A program made the position numbers and the translations under genes. Source: UBA6120 sp035361955 (GTDB lineage Bacteria; Bacillota_I; Bacilli_A; RFN20; CAG-826). Taken from it: a stretch of DNA of 64,000 nucleotides. The stretch is taken from contig DAOSDC010000004.1 of the NCBI GenBank assembly GCA_035361955.1, forward strand, positions 36,798 through 100,797, in the 5' to 3' direction. Shown here one piece after another: positions 53,041 to 61,948 of the stretch; position 1 is the first letter of the stretch; each line of letters begins with the position of its first letter. The notes beneath the pieces are model-generated. The model did not search any database. It was not told the origin of the DNA and was given only the letters and a program-made list of their open reading frames with translations.

Positions 53041-54567
53041 ATGAAACGAAATTACATGTCTCGTTTTGGTTTACTCTTACTTCCACTTATTTTTTCTTCG
53101 TGCGCTTCAATCAGTGCGCCGATTAGCTCTTCGCTACCAGAAAGCAGCAGCTCGTCCTTATCAAGTAGCGAATTCAGTTCGACCTATGGCGGCGTTTATG
53201 CGAAAACCGTGCACGACATTGATGGCTTTGATGCCATGCCCCAGTATGTTTTCGGAGCCTTGACGCTTAATGATGACTATACCGCGAAACTCGAAGACCT
53301 CGATGCGTTTGGGTTAACGGTCCAAGAAGGCCACTATGCCGAAAACTCCGATGGCGTATTAGTAATGATTGGATTGAAGTATTACGATTTTGATTATGAT
53401 GAAACCGCAGGTACGCTGACCTATATCGGACGTATCAATCGCCGTAATGTGATATTGACCTATGCCGATGTGACACGGGAACGCCCCGCGACAGTTGGCG
53501 AACGCGCATTTGACGAGGAACTATTCGGCGAGAGTTTAGATGAGAACTTTTATAACTACTGTCCGACCATCTTAATGGAAGGCAATGCCATCATGCACAT
53601 TTGGTATTGTTCGAATCGCATTTCTGGCAACGTGACCGACTACATCGCCTATCGTCGGGGCGAACTGCAAGGTGACGGTAGATGGATATTCTCGGACAAG
53701 GAATTAGTGCTCGAACCGACGCCAGAAACCTGGGATTCGCGTCACGCTTGTGACCCTTCAGTCATAAAGGGCGATTTTGAATACCAAGACGAACAATATT
53801 CTTATCTAATGGCGTATCTAGGCTGTGTCACTAACGACTCGAGTCGTAACGAAGTCGGCATCGCTATTTCCAAAGCACCCGAAGGTCCGTGGATTAAGAT
53901 GAATCACATCAACCCGATTGCCAATTATTACGAATCACCCGAATATGTTAACGACCGCTGGACTTGGGGTTATGGGCAACCTTCACTCGTTTCCGTCGAT
54001 AAAGCCGGCCAAGTACTGCTTTTCTACACCAAAGGCATCGCCACCGGGACGTTCCAATATGTCGAACACTGGGATTTATCAAATCTTGATGATCCCATCA
54101 AACTAGCGGCGGCCAATGTGTCTAATGCCGGTATCGTCAATGCCTCGGGAGGCGCTGACGTAATCAATAACGCCGATTTTGCCTACGATGCATTTAATCA
54201 ACGTCTTTATGTCATTAAAGAAGATTTCCCATATGCCAGCGATGAAGAACCGACCTGGCTCACGGAAGCAAACACTGTCCAATACATCAATTTGGGCATT
54301 GAAGAAGTCATCGGCGAAACTTTGTTCGAACCGGTAACGTTACGCTGGCAAAAAGTTGGTTCGATTGGACCCGGCGAAACGGGGATGGCCCGCGTTCACA
54401 ATACGGGCTTAGTCACCGATGAATACGGCTGGCTCATGAATCCTTATCAAATTCCGATTATCTTTACCAAAAGCGATTTAAACTCCGACCAGCCCAATTG
54501 GGGATCAGGCGGACAGTGGCCGGCACTGCACACATATCGGTTGCACGGCTACTTGATGGAGCTATGA
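53041..54567 (+). CDS. Beta-propeller lipoprotein with N-terminal lipocalin-like domain
   Basis: 508 residues, lipobox FSSC, Ser-rich linker. A ~110-residue beta domain (YVFGALTLNDDYTAKLED) comes first. The propeller, about 155-505, carries NFYNYCPTIL, MHIWYCSNRISGNVTDYIAYRRGE, RHACDPSVIKG, MAYLGCVTNDSSRNEVGIAIS, WGYGQPSLVSVD and TGLVTDEYGWLMNP. The DPSV, GPW and NxxGxA-type strands recall clan GH-F/GH43 furanosidases, but no family is certain. It is probably a surface glycosidase acting before import. Confidence 0.68.
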   Translation: MKRNYMSRFGLLLLPLIFSSCASISAPISSSLPESSSSSLSSSEFSSTYGGVYAKTVHDIDGFDAMPQYVFGALTLNDDYTAKLEDLDAFGLTVQEGHYAENSDGVLVMIGLKYYDFDYDETAGTLTYIGRINRRNVILTYADVTRERPATVGERAFDEELFGESLDENFYNYCPTILMEGNAIMHIWYCSNRISGNVTDYIAYRRGELQGDGRWIFSDKELVLEPTPETWDSRHACDPSVIKGDFEYQDEQYSYLMAYLGCVTNDSSRNEVGIAISKAPEGPWIKMNHINPIANYYESPEYVNDRWTWGYGQPSLVSVDKAGQVLLFYTKGIATGTFQYVEHWDLSNLDDPIKLAAANVSNAGIVNASGGADVINNADFAYDAFNQRLYVIKEDFPYASDEEPTWLTEANTVQYINLGIEEVIGETLFEPVTLRWQKVGSIGPGETGMARVHNTGLVTDEYGWLMNPYQIPIIFTKSDLNSDQPNWGSGGQWPALHTYRLHGYLMEL

Positions 54568-55613
54568 TGCTATTTGGCAAAAGTTTAACAGACAACTTCT
54601 ATAACTATTGCCCGTGCTTACGTCTTGAAGGCGATACGCTCCATGTTTGGTATTGCACTAACAAAGACAGTGGCAATATTACCGATTACATCGGTTATCG
54701 AACTGGGAAACAAGTAAATGGGGTTTATAAGTTTTCGCCAGAGCGGTTAGTGCTTGAACCCACGAAGGGAACGTGGGATCAGCGTCATACGTGTGACCCA
54801 TCAGTCATAAAGGGCAAGTTTCAATATCATCAAGAAACATATAATTATTTAATGGTTTATCTTGGCTGCGTAACGGACGATTGCACCGATAACGAAACGG
54901 GTATTGCCGTTTCTAAAAACATTGCAGGACCATGGATCAAATACGATAAGAACCCGCTGATACCTTTTATCGGTTCACTCGATTATGTCGGTCCGCATAT
55001 TCACTGGGGCTATGGGCAACCATGTGTCGTATCGGTGGATCAACTCGGTCAGTGCATCATTTTCTATAACGTCGGCATTAATGAAACATTCACGCGCGCT
55101 GAGCATTGGGATTTATCAAACCTTGACGAGCCCAAAAAGCTTGGTTTTGTGCGCATCCGCGACAACGGTTATATCAACTTGTTAGGTGTTCAAGATGTAA
55201 TCGGTAACGCCGATTTTGCTTATGATAAAGCAAATAACATAATGTATGCGACTGGCGATATGCGCGTGCGAGGCACCGATCAGCCAACTTATATTTCTAA
55301 TGCGCTTCCAATACTTAAAACTTCTCTAGGAGAAAACCAAACATTTCCGATGGCAGGTTTGTTTGATAAAGCCTATACTTGGGAATCACTTGGCGTAATC
55401 GATGAGACGGTTTCGGGATATCCTAAAAACCACAATCCCGGTTTATTCGCGGATATATATGGGCATCTTCATAATCCAAGCGAACTATTGATCGGTTATA
55501 CCGTCAGCGCCTTAAACAAACAGCATCCTGACCGTGAGGGCATTTGGCAATCGCTGCATAGTTATCGCATCTATGGCTATCATTTGAAACTACACGGAGA
55601 CGATAAATCATGA
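54564..55613 (+). CDS. Cytoplasmic beta-propeller paralogue, GH43-like
   Basis: 349 residues from ATG 54564, overlapping the previous stop as ATGA. It has no signal peptide or N-terminal domain, so it should stay in the cytosol, unlike its neighbours. It keeps the whole propeller: NFYNYCPCLR, HVWYCTNKDSGNITDYIGYRTG, RHTCDPSVIKG, YLGCVTDDCTDNETGIAVS, WGYGQPCVVSVD and NADFAYDKANN. It may process the product that the importer brings in. The function is inferred only from fold pattern and position. Confidence 0.7.
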   Translation: MMLFGKSLTDNFYNYCPCLRLEGDTLHVWYCTNKDSGNITDYIGYRTGKQVNGVYKFSPERLVLEPTKGTWDQRHTCDPSVIKGKFQYHQETYNYLMVYLGCVTDDCTDNETGIAVSKNIAGPWIKYDKNPLIPFIGSLDYVGPHIHWGYGQPCVVSVDQLGQCIIFYNVGINETFTRAEHWDLSNLDEPKKLGFVRIRDNGYINLLGVQDVIGNADFAYDKANNIMYATGDMRVRGTDQPTYISNALPILKTSLGENQTFPMAGLFDKAYTWESLGVIDETVSGYPKNHNPGLFADIYGHLHNPSELLIGYTVSALNKQHPDREGIWQSLHSYRIYGYHLKLHGDDKS

Positions 55614-57049
55614 ATAAACATATCAAAAGCCTGGCCTTTTTGGCTTTGACGTTGGCTTTAGCAAGTGGCTGCGCCAGTTCTTCGAGCCAGTTCGATTATG
55701 CCTCGGTCGCCGGCATATACGATTTAGAATCAGCCTATCTTGATGAGTATGACATCACGAGTGATTACAGTTTATATCAAATAACACTTCGCGATGATCA
55801 AACCATGAATGTGTTTGTCAGTCAACTGGGACAAATTACCAACCGCGATGGTACCTATACGATCGTAGGTTCTACGCTAACGGAAACATCAAACAGTCAA
55901 ACATATGTGTATGCGTATGATTTTGAAGATTCCAAGATTACATACGCCGCCGATGAATTCGGACAAGATTTAGTGATAACGCTTATTAAACGAATTGTGA
56001 TTGATGGACCGGTTCCGGTTGAGTTTGAAAGCGTGCTATTTGGCGAAGACATCGACGCGACGAAAAAATTCAATTATGCGCCAACGGTCATCCGTGAAAT
56101 GGAAGATGGTAAAGATGTTATCCATATTTGGTATTGCACTAACAAAACGACGGCGATTATCATGGATCATATCGCCTATCGCCGGGGCGAGAAACAAGAC
56201 GATGGCAAATGGATTTTCTCTGACGAACTAATCGTTATTGCGCCAACGATCGATACCTGGGATGGTCGTCATGCATGTGACCCTTCGGTCATTAAAGGAC
56301 GGTTCGTGTGGGAGTCAGAAGTATATAACTACATGATGGCTTACCTTGGCTGTGTCACCGACGATTATTCGAACAATGAAACTGGCCTGGCCGTTGCTAA
56401 AGCCCCCGAGGGACCATGGATTAAACTCGACCATCTCAATCCAATCGTGCCTTGGTCACGCGATAACGTGTCCGGAACATGGGGCAATGGCATGCCCTCG
56501 CTATTATCGGTCGATCGACAAGGCGTCGTGCTACTTTATTACATGAACGCTTCGATTGGCGTCAGCGTTGAAAAATGGGACTTTTCCAATTTGGACGACC
56601 CGACCCAAATTTATCGGTCAAGGTTAATCAATAACGGTTTGAAGCGTCCTAACAATACCCAAAACTATATTTCATATGTCGAAATTGCCTATGATGAAGC
56701 ATTAGGACGTCTGTATGTGTTATCAGGCGGTGGCGTTAAAGATCCGCCCGATGGTACGCGCACACTCGTAAATTCGCATTTCGCTTTAGCGTATATCGAT
56801 GGCATGGATGATTTTGACGATATCGATGCAGCGATGCTTGGCATGAACTATACTTGGACGATGGTCGGCTTCGGAGGTCCTGATGAAACGGGCTGGCCCC
56901 GCAATCACAATTCGGCGCTTGTTACCGATAGTTATGGACGCATTATCGATTCAGATGAAATATGGGTCGTGACTTCGACCGGACTTAATACTTATCCATT
57001 TGATAATATTTATACTTATCGCTTAAGAGGATACATTTTCCATCTATAA
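55610..57049 (+). CDS. Beta-propeller lipoprotein with lipocalin-like domain, third complete paralogue
   Basis: 479 residues, ATGA-coupled to the gene before. Lipobox ALASGC; beta domain about 25-130 (GIYDLESAYLDEYDITSDYSLYQITL) resembling that of the 53041 protein. The propeller has VIHIWYCTNKTTAIIMDHIAYRRGE, RHACDPSVIKG, YLGCVTDDYSNNETGLAVA and WGNGMPSLLSVD. The NADFAYD strand is altered to VEIAYD. Last gene of the operon; its stop overlaps the convergent gene at 57044 by 6 bp. Confidence 0.68.
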   Translation: MNKHIKSLAFLALTLALASGCASSSSQFDYASVAGIYDLESAYLDEYDITSDYSLYQITLRDDQTMNVFVSQLGQITNRDGTYTIVGSTLTETSNSQTYVYAYDFEDSKITYAADEFGQDLVITLIKRIVIDGPVPVEFESVLFGEDIDATKKFNYAPTVIREMEDGKDVIHIWYCTNKTTAIIMDHIAYRRGEKQDDGKWIFSDELIVIAPTIDTWDGRHACDPSVIKGRFVWESEVYNYMMAYLGCVTDDYSNNETGLAVAKAPEGPWIKLDHLNPIVPWSRDNVSGTWGNGMPSLLSVDRQGVVLLYYMNASIGVSVEKWDFSNLDDPTQIYRSRLINNGLKRPNNTQNYISYVEIAYDEALGRLYVLSGGGVKDPPDGTRTLVNSHFALAYIDGMDDFDDIDAAMLGMNYTWTMVGFGGPDETGWPRNHNSALVTDSYGRIIDSDEIWVVTSTGLNTYPFDNIYTYRLRGYIFHL

Positions 57050-57658
57050 GGTGGTACCTTCGTTAAGCAAAAACGCTAATGCGTCAAACGAGCGGTTGGA
57101 CGTTGTTCCGGCCGCTTTTGAATAGGAACCGCTATTGACGGTGTTGGCGTTAATCGCTAGGTAGTAATCATCGCTGCTGGTAATTGAAAAGTAACGGTCG
57201 ATTAGGTTGTTGGTGCTATCCGCATCATAGATCTTGATAGCGTAGTTATAAACACCCGAAGTAAAGTAATCGTATTGTGAAGCGGTAATGTCATATTCGG
57301 CAAGCACGCTTGCTTCTAATGGAGCAAAATTCGTGATGTCTTCGATACCAGTAATAACTGTTTCGGGCAGTAATAACAAATCGCAATCAAGGATGCCGAT
57401 TGTTGATAGCATCGTGAAGAAATACGGACTATCGGGGGCAACCGCGGTAATGATCACGTCTTTGACGCCGATATTGGCAAGACCGGATTCCATATCGGTT
57501 TCCAAATCCTCACGATACTCATTCGTGGCTAAAAATAATTGAATTCGTTCGCTGTCTTTTGGGGTGTCCAGCGCACTAAAAAGCCATGTCCAAGTCAGCG
57601 TCATCAAACTGATGATTGATATCGATATTAAAGAGATCTTTTGATAACGGGAGATCAT
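57044..57658 (-). CDS. Extracytoplasmic single-pass protein of unknown function, ABC-module partner
   Basis: 204 residues with one N-terminal transmembrane helix (about 8-30) and no lipobox. The outer part starts with RIQLFLATNEYREDLETDME and has VIITAVAPDSPYFFTMLSTIGILDCDLLLLPETVI, a pattern like one lobe of a small solute-binding protein. Its ATG overlaps the upstream gene by 4 bp. It may be the sensing or binding part of the DUF624/ABC module. Not recognised as a known family. Confidence 0.65.
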   Translation of the reverse strand: MISRYQKISLISISIISLMTLTWTWLFSALDTPKDSERIQLFLATNEYREDLETDMESGLANIGVKDVIITAVAPDSPYFFTMLSTIGILDCDLLLLPETVITGIEDITNFAPLEASVLAEYDITASQYDYFTSGVYNYAIKIYDADSTNNLIDRYFSITSSDDYYLAINANTVNSGSYSKAAGTTSNRSFDALAFLLNEGTTL

Positions 57659-58134
57659 AGCGTTTCATACCCCATGATGACGTTTTCCGCTAACGATGCC
57701 TTGATGGTCGCTTCAATCTGGGGATAGGGAGCTTTGGTCGGCCACCAAAGATAAACTTCCAATATTCCTTCACCGGTTTCGATTTTTAGCTTGTTAAAAG
57801 GTTGCATCAAATGGAATTCTGGTCGTGAAGATATGCTAATTACTTTACCGGTGATACTACGATGTTCGTTTGATGTTAAACGGGCGATTAGATTGGCCTT
57901 CATGCTCGCGGGTATGACAAGCTCAAACACGATGATGAAGATGGCGATAAAGCCAATTGACGAAAAGGCGATGCCGAGAAGTTGCGCTAATAGGGAGCCT
58001 AGTATGTGACGGTAAACAATGATCAGTGCGCTGACTCCAATCGTCATCAGCAAAATAATGCCCATAATCAAAGCCATCTTTCTTAGCTCGGACTTGTAAT
58101 TAATCGGGTATTGGTCGTCAAATATTCGGATCAT
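57655..58134 (-). CDS. Two-helix membrane protein of the ABC module, unknown function
   Basis: 159 residues. Two transmembrane helices (about 20-43 and 47-70) are followed by a cytoplasmic or outer beta domain (ITGKVISISSRPEFHLMQPFNKLKIETGEGILEVYLWWP). It is ATGA-coupled to both the ABC ATPase upstream and the 57044 gene downstream, so the four genes are made together. No known family is recognised; it is too small to be a standard permease. Confidence 0.65.
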   Translation of the reverse strand: MIRIFDDQYPINYKSELRKMALIMGIILLMTIGVSALIIVYRHILGSLLAQLLGIAFSSIGFIAIFIIVFELVIPASMKANLIARLTSNEHRSITGKVISISSRPEFHLMQPFNKLKIETGEGILEVYLWWPTKAPYPQIEATIKASLAENVIMGYETL

Positions 58135-58820
58135 ATCGTGTCCTGATTGATGTTTTTGATTGAAATGATGGAACCATTTTCCATACTGACGATGACATCG
58201 CCATAACGTGCGGCTTCCGCCACTTGGTGTGTGGCCATGATTAGTGTCATCGATAAACGTTTTTGTAATGTTGATAAAAGTTTTAATAGTTCATCTCGTA
58301 GTGGTCCTTCGACATTCGATAGCGGTTCATCAAGTAGCAAAATATCGGGACGGCGAATAAGGGCGCGCGCTAGGGCGACGCGTTGGCGCTGCCCGCCAGA
58401 TAATACACGAGGCTTCCTTGATAACAGCAAGTCAATGCCTAATAACTGCGATATTTCACTGACGCGCTGACGCAGCTCCTCAAGAGGAACCTTGGACACC
58501 TTAAGTGGATAACCAATATTATCAAACACCGTCTTATTTGGATAAAGGGAGTATTCTTGGCTGACTAATCCAACGCTGCGTTTATTTGCAGGGGTATTGA
58601 TAACATCAATGCCGTTGAATAATACTGTGCCTTCTTCGGGAGTATACAAGCCGGCGATCGTTTTTAATAATGTCGTCTTACCGCAGCCCGAGGGACCTTC
58701 AATGATGATGAAGTGGCAATCAGGCAATATTAGGGAAACTTGAAATAGCCCCGCCGTGGCGATATTAGATTTACTATTAAAGTAATAGTGGCTTACGTTA
58801 ACTAACTCAATCGTGGGCAT
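58131..58820 (-). CDS. ABC transporter ATP-binding protein
   Basis: 229 residues from ATG 58820 (MPTIELVNVSHYYF). Walker A EGPSGCGKTTLL (41-52), Q-loop VSQEYSLYPNKTV, signature LSGGQRQRVALARAL, Walker B DILLLDEPLSNV, and H-loop ATHQ. Close to MalK/PotA ATPases but without their C-terminal regulatory domain. Both sugar importers in the window lack an ATPase, but this one is coupled to small membrane proteins, so it probably serves that module. It overlaps the DUF624 gene by 14 bp. Confidence 0.92.
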   Translation of the reverse strand: MPTIELVNVSHYYFNSKSNIATAGLFQVSLILPDCHFIIIEGPSGCGKTTLLKTIAGLYTPEEGTVLFNGIDVINTPANKRSVGLVSQEYSLYPNKTVFDNIGYPLKVSKVPLEELRQRVSEISQLLGIDLLLSRKPRVLSGGQRQRVALARALIRRPDILLLDEPLSNVEGPLRDELLKLLSTLQKRLSMTLIMATHQVAEAARYGDVIVSMENGSIISIKNINQDTI

Positions 58821-59673
58821 GGCGGTAGATTCCCTTATCGTAAATTTCGGGATGATTCGTTTTGTTAACGAATTTATCAAGTACGGATAATGTATATTCG
58901 TGAATCGCTAAAAACTGTAGTGGCGCGGCCATCATGAATAATAGTCCAATCACGATAAAGTAGCCAACTCCATCATAACGAATAAGCAGGAGCAACCAAG
59001 GCGAGAAGATAGCCAGCATGAACGGAAGTGTGACCGGCGCCGTACGCATCCCCAGCAAAAATGAGTTTTTCAGTTTGCCCCCAAAAGAAAGGTTATATAA
59101 ATCGGTTTGGAATAGCACAAACGGCGTGATTAAAAATGTGAGTACCAGTGCGCCGATGCCGATGGCTAGGGTGACGTCAAGCCAAGAAGCGGCTTCCCAA
59201 AAGTATCCTAAACGGGCTAGTAACATCATAACGAAGTGTAAAATACCTAAGGCGATGGCCAGTAATGAAAACGAAGCCCAATTGCTGCTAACGCCCTGTT
59301 TAAAATCATGTATAAAAGCAATGTGTTCCTGGAAGATCATGCGTCTAGTTACCCGCGTTAATCCTGATAACCCGATAAATAAAACAACTAGTGAGGGAAT
59401 AAGTAATAGATTAGCGGCATTGAGTGTATCGAAGATTCGGGTTGCGGCACCCGCTTCGGTTATCAGACCTTCGCTAATTTGCATCGTAATGTCGTAGACA
59501 AGAATATTGGAGATACCTAAAACAAGCAATAAAGGGATTGAAAAGATAAAAACAAATAGTCCCAATAAAAGTGTTGTCGACGTTTTGTTAACTACACAAT
59601 CAAAAAACGATTGCCAGCGATTCGTTGGTAGTCGTAATTGCCTAATCGTCTCGTGTTTTGGAACAAACGCCAT
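58807..59673 (-). CDS. DUF624 (YesL-like) membrane protein
   Basis: 288 residues with six or so transmembrane helices. The first helix region (FDCVVNKTSTTLLLGLFVFIFSIPLLLVLGISN) and the middle FIHDFKQGVSSNWASFSLLAI and FQTDLYNLSFGGKLKNSFLLG are typical of DUF624, often found with sugar ABC importers. It is longer than YesL (about 210). It may act as the membrane component for the next gene's ATPase. Its ATG is 7 bases after a TATAAT. Confidence 0.75.
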   Translation of the reverse strand: MAFVPKHETIRQLRLPTNRWQSFFDCVVNKTSTTLLLGLFVFIFSIPLLLVLGISNILVYDITMQISEGLITEAGAATRIFDTLNAANLLLIPSLVVLFIGLSGLTRVTRRMIFQEHIAFIHDFKQGVSSNWASFSLLAIALGILHFVMMLLARLGYFWEAASWLDVTLAIGIGALVLTFLITPFVLFQTDLYNLSFGGKLKNSFLLGMRTAPVTLPFMLAIFSPWLLLLIRYDGVGYFIVIGLLFMMAAPLQFLAIHEYTLSVLDKFVNKTNHPEIYDKGIYRHAHD

Positions 59674-59679
59674 AGGAGT

Positions 59680-59685
59680 ATTATA
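59680..59685 (-). promoter_or_regulatory. -10 element for a leaderless DUF624 transcript
   Basis: TATAAT on the minus strand ends 6 bases before the ATG at 59673 (spacer ACTCCT). There is no ribosome site and the -35 is weak. Confidence 0.5.
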
Positions 59686-59704
59686 GCGATTTTTTCCTAA
59701 TTAT

Positions 59705-61819
59705 TTATAGTTGAAACCACAATGCGGGAACGATGCCGGAATTCGTTTCATATACGTTACTCATTCCTACCGTGCCGGTGAAGGAAACATCATAGACGAT
59801 ATAAGAGAATGGACTCAAATAATACGGTGTGCGGAGTAACCAGCTACCCTTTCCTTGATAAAAGTCGTTGCCGTTTACTTTGGCGTATTCGCTGACGGCT
59901 AATTGTCTAGAAGCTTCACTATCAAGCCCATAAGTTGCACTGGTGGCTTCACCACTGCTGAGCAAGAAGATTTTGTCACTGGTATCGGCGCATAAATAAT
60001 CGTTGTATGAATTGAGCGTTGAAGATAAACCGTTATTGACTAGCGTCGTGGTGATCAACGACTTTTCGGCGGACGTAAATGCCAAATTGTAGAAACTATC
60101 GGCAAGCCAAGCGCGAATGCGGGAATATTCATAGTTGTTGCTATAATAACTATCTTCTCCGATAACCGTGCTTGATGAAGTCTGATGGAAGTCTTGGGAA
60201 TCGATAATCACGTTTGACATTAGTAACGCTTGCTCATTGACTACATCGAGCACGCGCCAGGCCAACGGTTCGTATTTAAACCAATAAGTCGCTTCCTTTA
60301 GATATCCGTTTTCATCTTGGATCGAAGTCGTGCGATCAGCACCATCGCTGGTTTCAATCGGGCGATAACTAGAAAAATATACCCCGCGATATGTGTCAAG
60401 GTTGTAGTCGATGTCGATATACCACATGAACGATGTCACTTGTTCATATTGATAATAGCCATAATCGGTCCAAGCTTGCGGATTGCTGCTACTAGGTAGT
60501 GTTCCGGCGGCGCTACTTAGCGAGGTCAGCAGTGCACTATCGGTGACTTTGCTTTGCGGATATGTGCCAAATTCATAAATATCGCCCGGCTCCAGCGGAA
60601 GCGTTTCCGAAAATACGGCGTAATAAGCCAAATCGGCGCTAGGCATCGTAAATGTATAAGTGGCGTTTCTTGAAATGACGTTTTCATCACCGTCTTGCCA
60701 AGCGCGGAAATACATCCCTTCGTTTGGCGTAGCCGTAATCGTCACTGACGTGCCTTCACCGAATGACCCGCTGCCTGACACGGTGCCTAGACTCGAGTTT
60801 TTGCTATATATGTATAAGTCGTAACGGGTGACGAATTGCGCAGTCAAGGACAAATCGTTATATGGCATCATGAACTGATAACTGGCGTCGGTCGATTTCA
60901 AAGTCTCTCCTTGATACCAGCCAATAAACTGATACCCCGTTAGTTCGGTGGCAGTAACGGTCACGTAAGTTCCATAAGCGTAAGAGCCCGCTCCTTCGAC
61001 ATAACCTTTGCTTTCATCGCTACTTGCAAGCGTAAGTTCGTAATAGTTACGGGTGAATAGGGCGGTATAATGGGTATCCACCTCAGGCATTGCAAACGTA
61101 TAAGGATTATCCATTGACACAAGCGTATCCCCATCATACCAACCCGAAAATGTATTGCCTTGATACGGCGTGGCCGTGATGGTCACCGATTGACCAATCA
61201 AGAACGTACCGCCTCCAGTCACGAAGCCGACATACGCTTGGTTATCACCGACCGTTAGTGTGCGGTAACTATTTTGACAAGAATAAAAGATGGCGATATT
61301 GGAAATTTCCGATAAGGCTAACGCTTTGATCCGAATGTAATTAGGCAAGTAATTATTGAAATTAAAGACGACGGTTGTTGGTGAGGCAGACGTGAACGCT
61401 TGATAACGCGATTCGCTAAACGATGTGTCGTGCGACCAGTAAATGCCAAATGAAGCACTTGAACTATATTTGTTAATAATAATCGTCGTCATGCCGTTTA
61501 AGGGCGCTGTATTGGTAATATAGCCATTCGTGTTAATGCTTTGCCACATCATCGTCGTTGGGTTGCGTAGGCCCCCATAATTAAAGGCGACCGGATTGCC
61601 AAGGTTAGTTATCGCATTGGATGTGCCCGAATAGCCGTTGACGTTATATGATCCGCTTGCTAATCGATTTTGGTAATAACTGAATTCAAGTGTGTATTCG
61701 GTGTCACCGCCAGCGGCGTTTTGATAGCTCGTTTCGTTTTTGGTTGTCGTTGCTAGGGCAAAGATGGTGACACTGATGATTGACAAAAAGATATTCGAGA
61801 ACAATTTCTTTCTTTCCAT
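59705..61819 (-). CDS. Surface protein with InlB-type repeats and a DUF6273 domain
   Basis: 704 residues. Signal peptide, then an N-terminal beta domain. Three Flg_new_2/InlB B-like repeats lie at about 185-255, 255-330 and 330-405; each has a phrase such as GQSVTITATPYQGNTFSGWYDGD followed by YTFAMPEVDTHYTALF. The C-terminal DUF6273 domain, about 410-704, has YEFGTYPQSKVTD, IRAWLADSFYNLAFTSAEKSLI, WLLRTPYY and GIVPALWFQL. Such proteins are common on the surface of gut and digester Firmicutes; likely an adhesin. There is no anchor, so it is secreted or held through the signal region. Confidence 0.82.
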   Translation of the reverse strand: MERKKLFSNIFLSIISVTIFALATTTKNETSYQNAAGGDTEYTLEFSYYQNRLASGSYNVNGYSGTSNAITNLGNPVAFNYGGLRNPTTMMWQSINTNGYITNTAPLNGMTTIIINKYSSSASFGIYWSHDTSFSESRYQAFTSASPTTVVFNFNNYLPNYIRIKALALSEISNIAIFYSCQNSYRTLTVGDNQAYVGFVTGGGTFLIGQSVTITATPYQGNTFSGWYDGDTLVSMDNPYTFAMPEVDTHYTALFTRNYYELTLASSDESKGYVEGAGSYAYGTYVTVTATELTGYQFIGWYQGETLKSTDASYQFMMPYNDLSLTAQFVTRYDLYIYSKNSSLGTVSGSGSFGEGTSVTITATPNEGMYFRAWQDGDENVISRNATYTFTMPSADLAYYAVFSETLPLEPGDIYEFGTYPQSKVTDSALLTSLSSAAGTLPSSSNPQAWTDYGYYQYEQVTSFMWYIDIDYNLDTYRGVYFSSYRPIETSDGADRTTSIQDENGYLKEATYWFKYEPLAWRVLDVVNEQALLMSNVIIDSQDFHQTSSSTVIGEDSYYSNNYEYSRIRAWLADSFYNLAFTSAEKSLITTTLVNNGLSSTLNSYNDYLCADTSDKIFLLSSGEATSATYGLDSEASRQLAVSEYAKVNGNDFYQGKGSWLLRTPYYLSPFSYIVYDVSFTGTVGMSNVYETNSGIVPALWFQL

Positions 61820-61948
61820 GAAACAACCGCCTTTAATTAAATCTCCAAATTCATATTAATTGATTAATGGAGAAGAATGAAAGAGGTCTCTACCTAGTAA
61901 TTTAACGAATATCAATATTTTATATGTGATGAATAATTAAATCTTTGA

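Noticed and set aside
57050..57058. GGTGGTACC, matching the core of the T-box sequence
   Set aside because: It lies over the last codons of a minus-strand gene at a convergent junction, with no stem I, specifier or terminator around it.
58131..58820. The ABC ATPase as the shared MsmK-type motor for both sugar importers
   Set aside because: It lacks the C-terminal regulatory domain of MsmK/MalK and is translationally coupled to other membrane proteins; kept only as a possibility.
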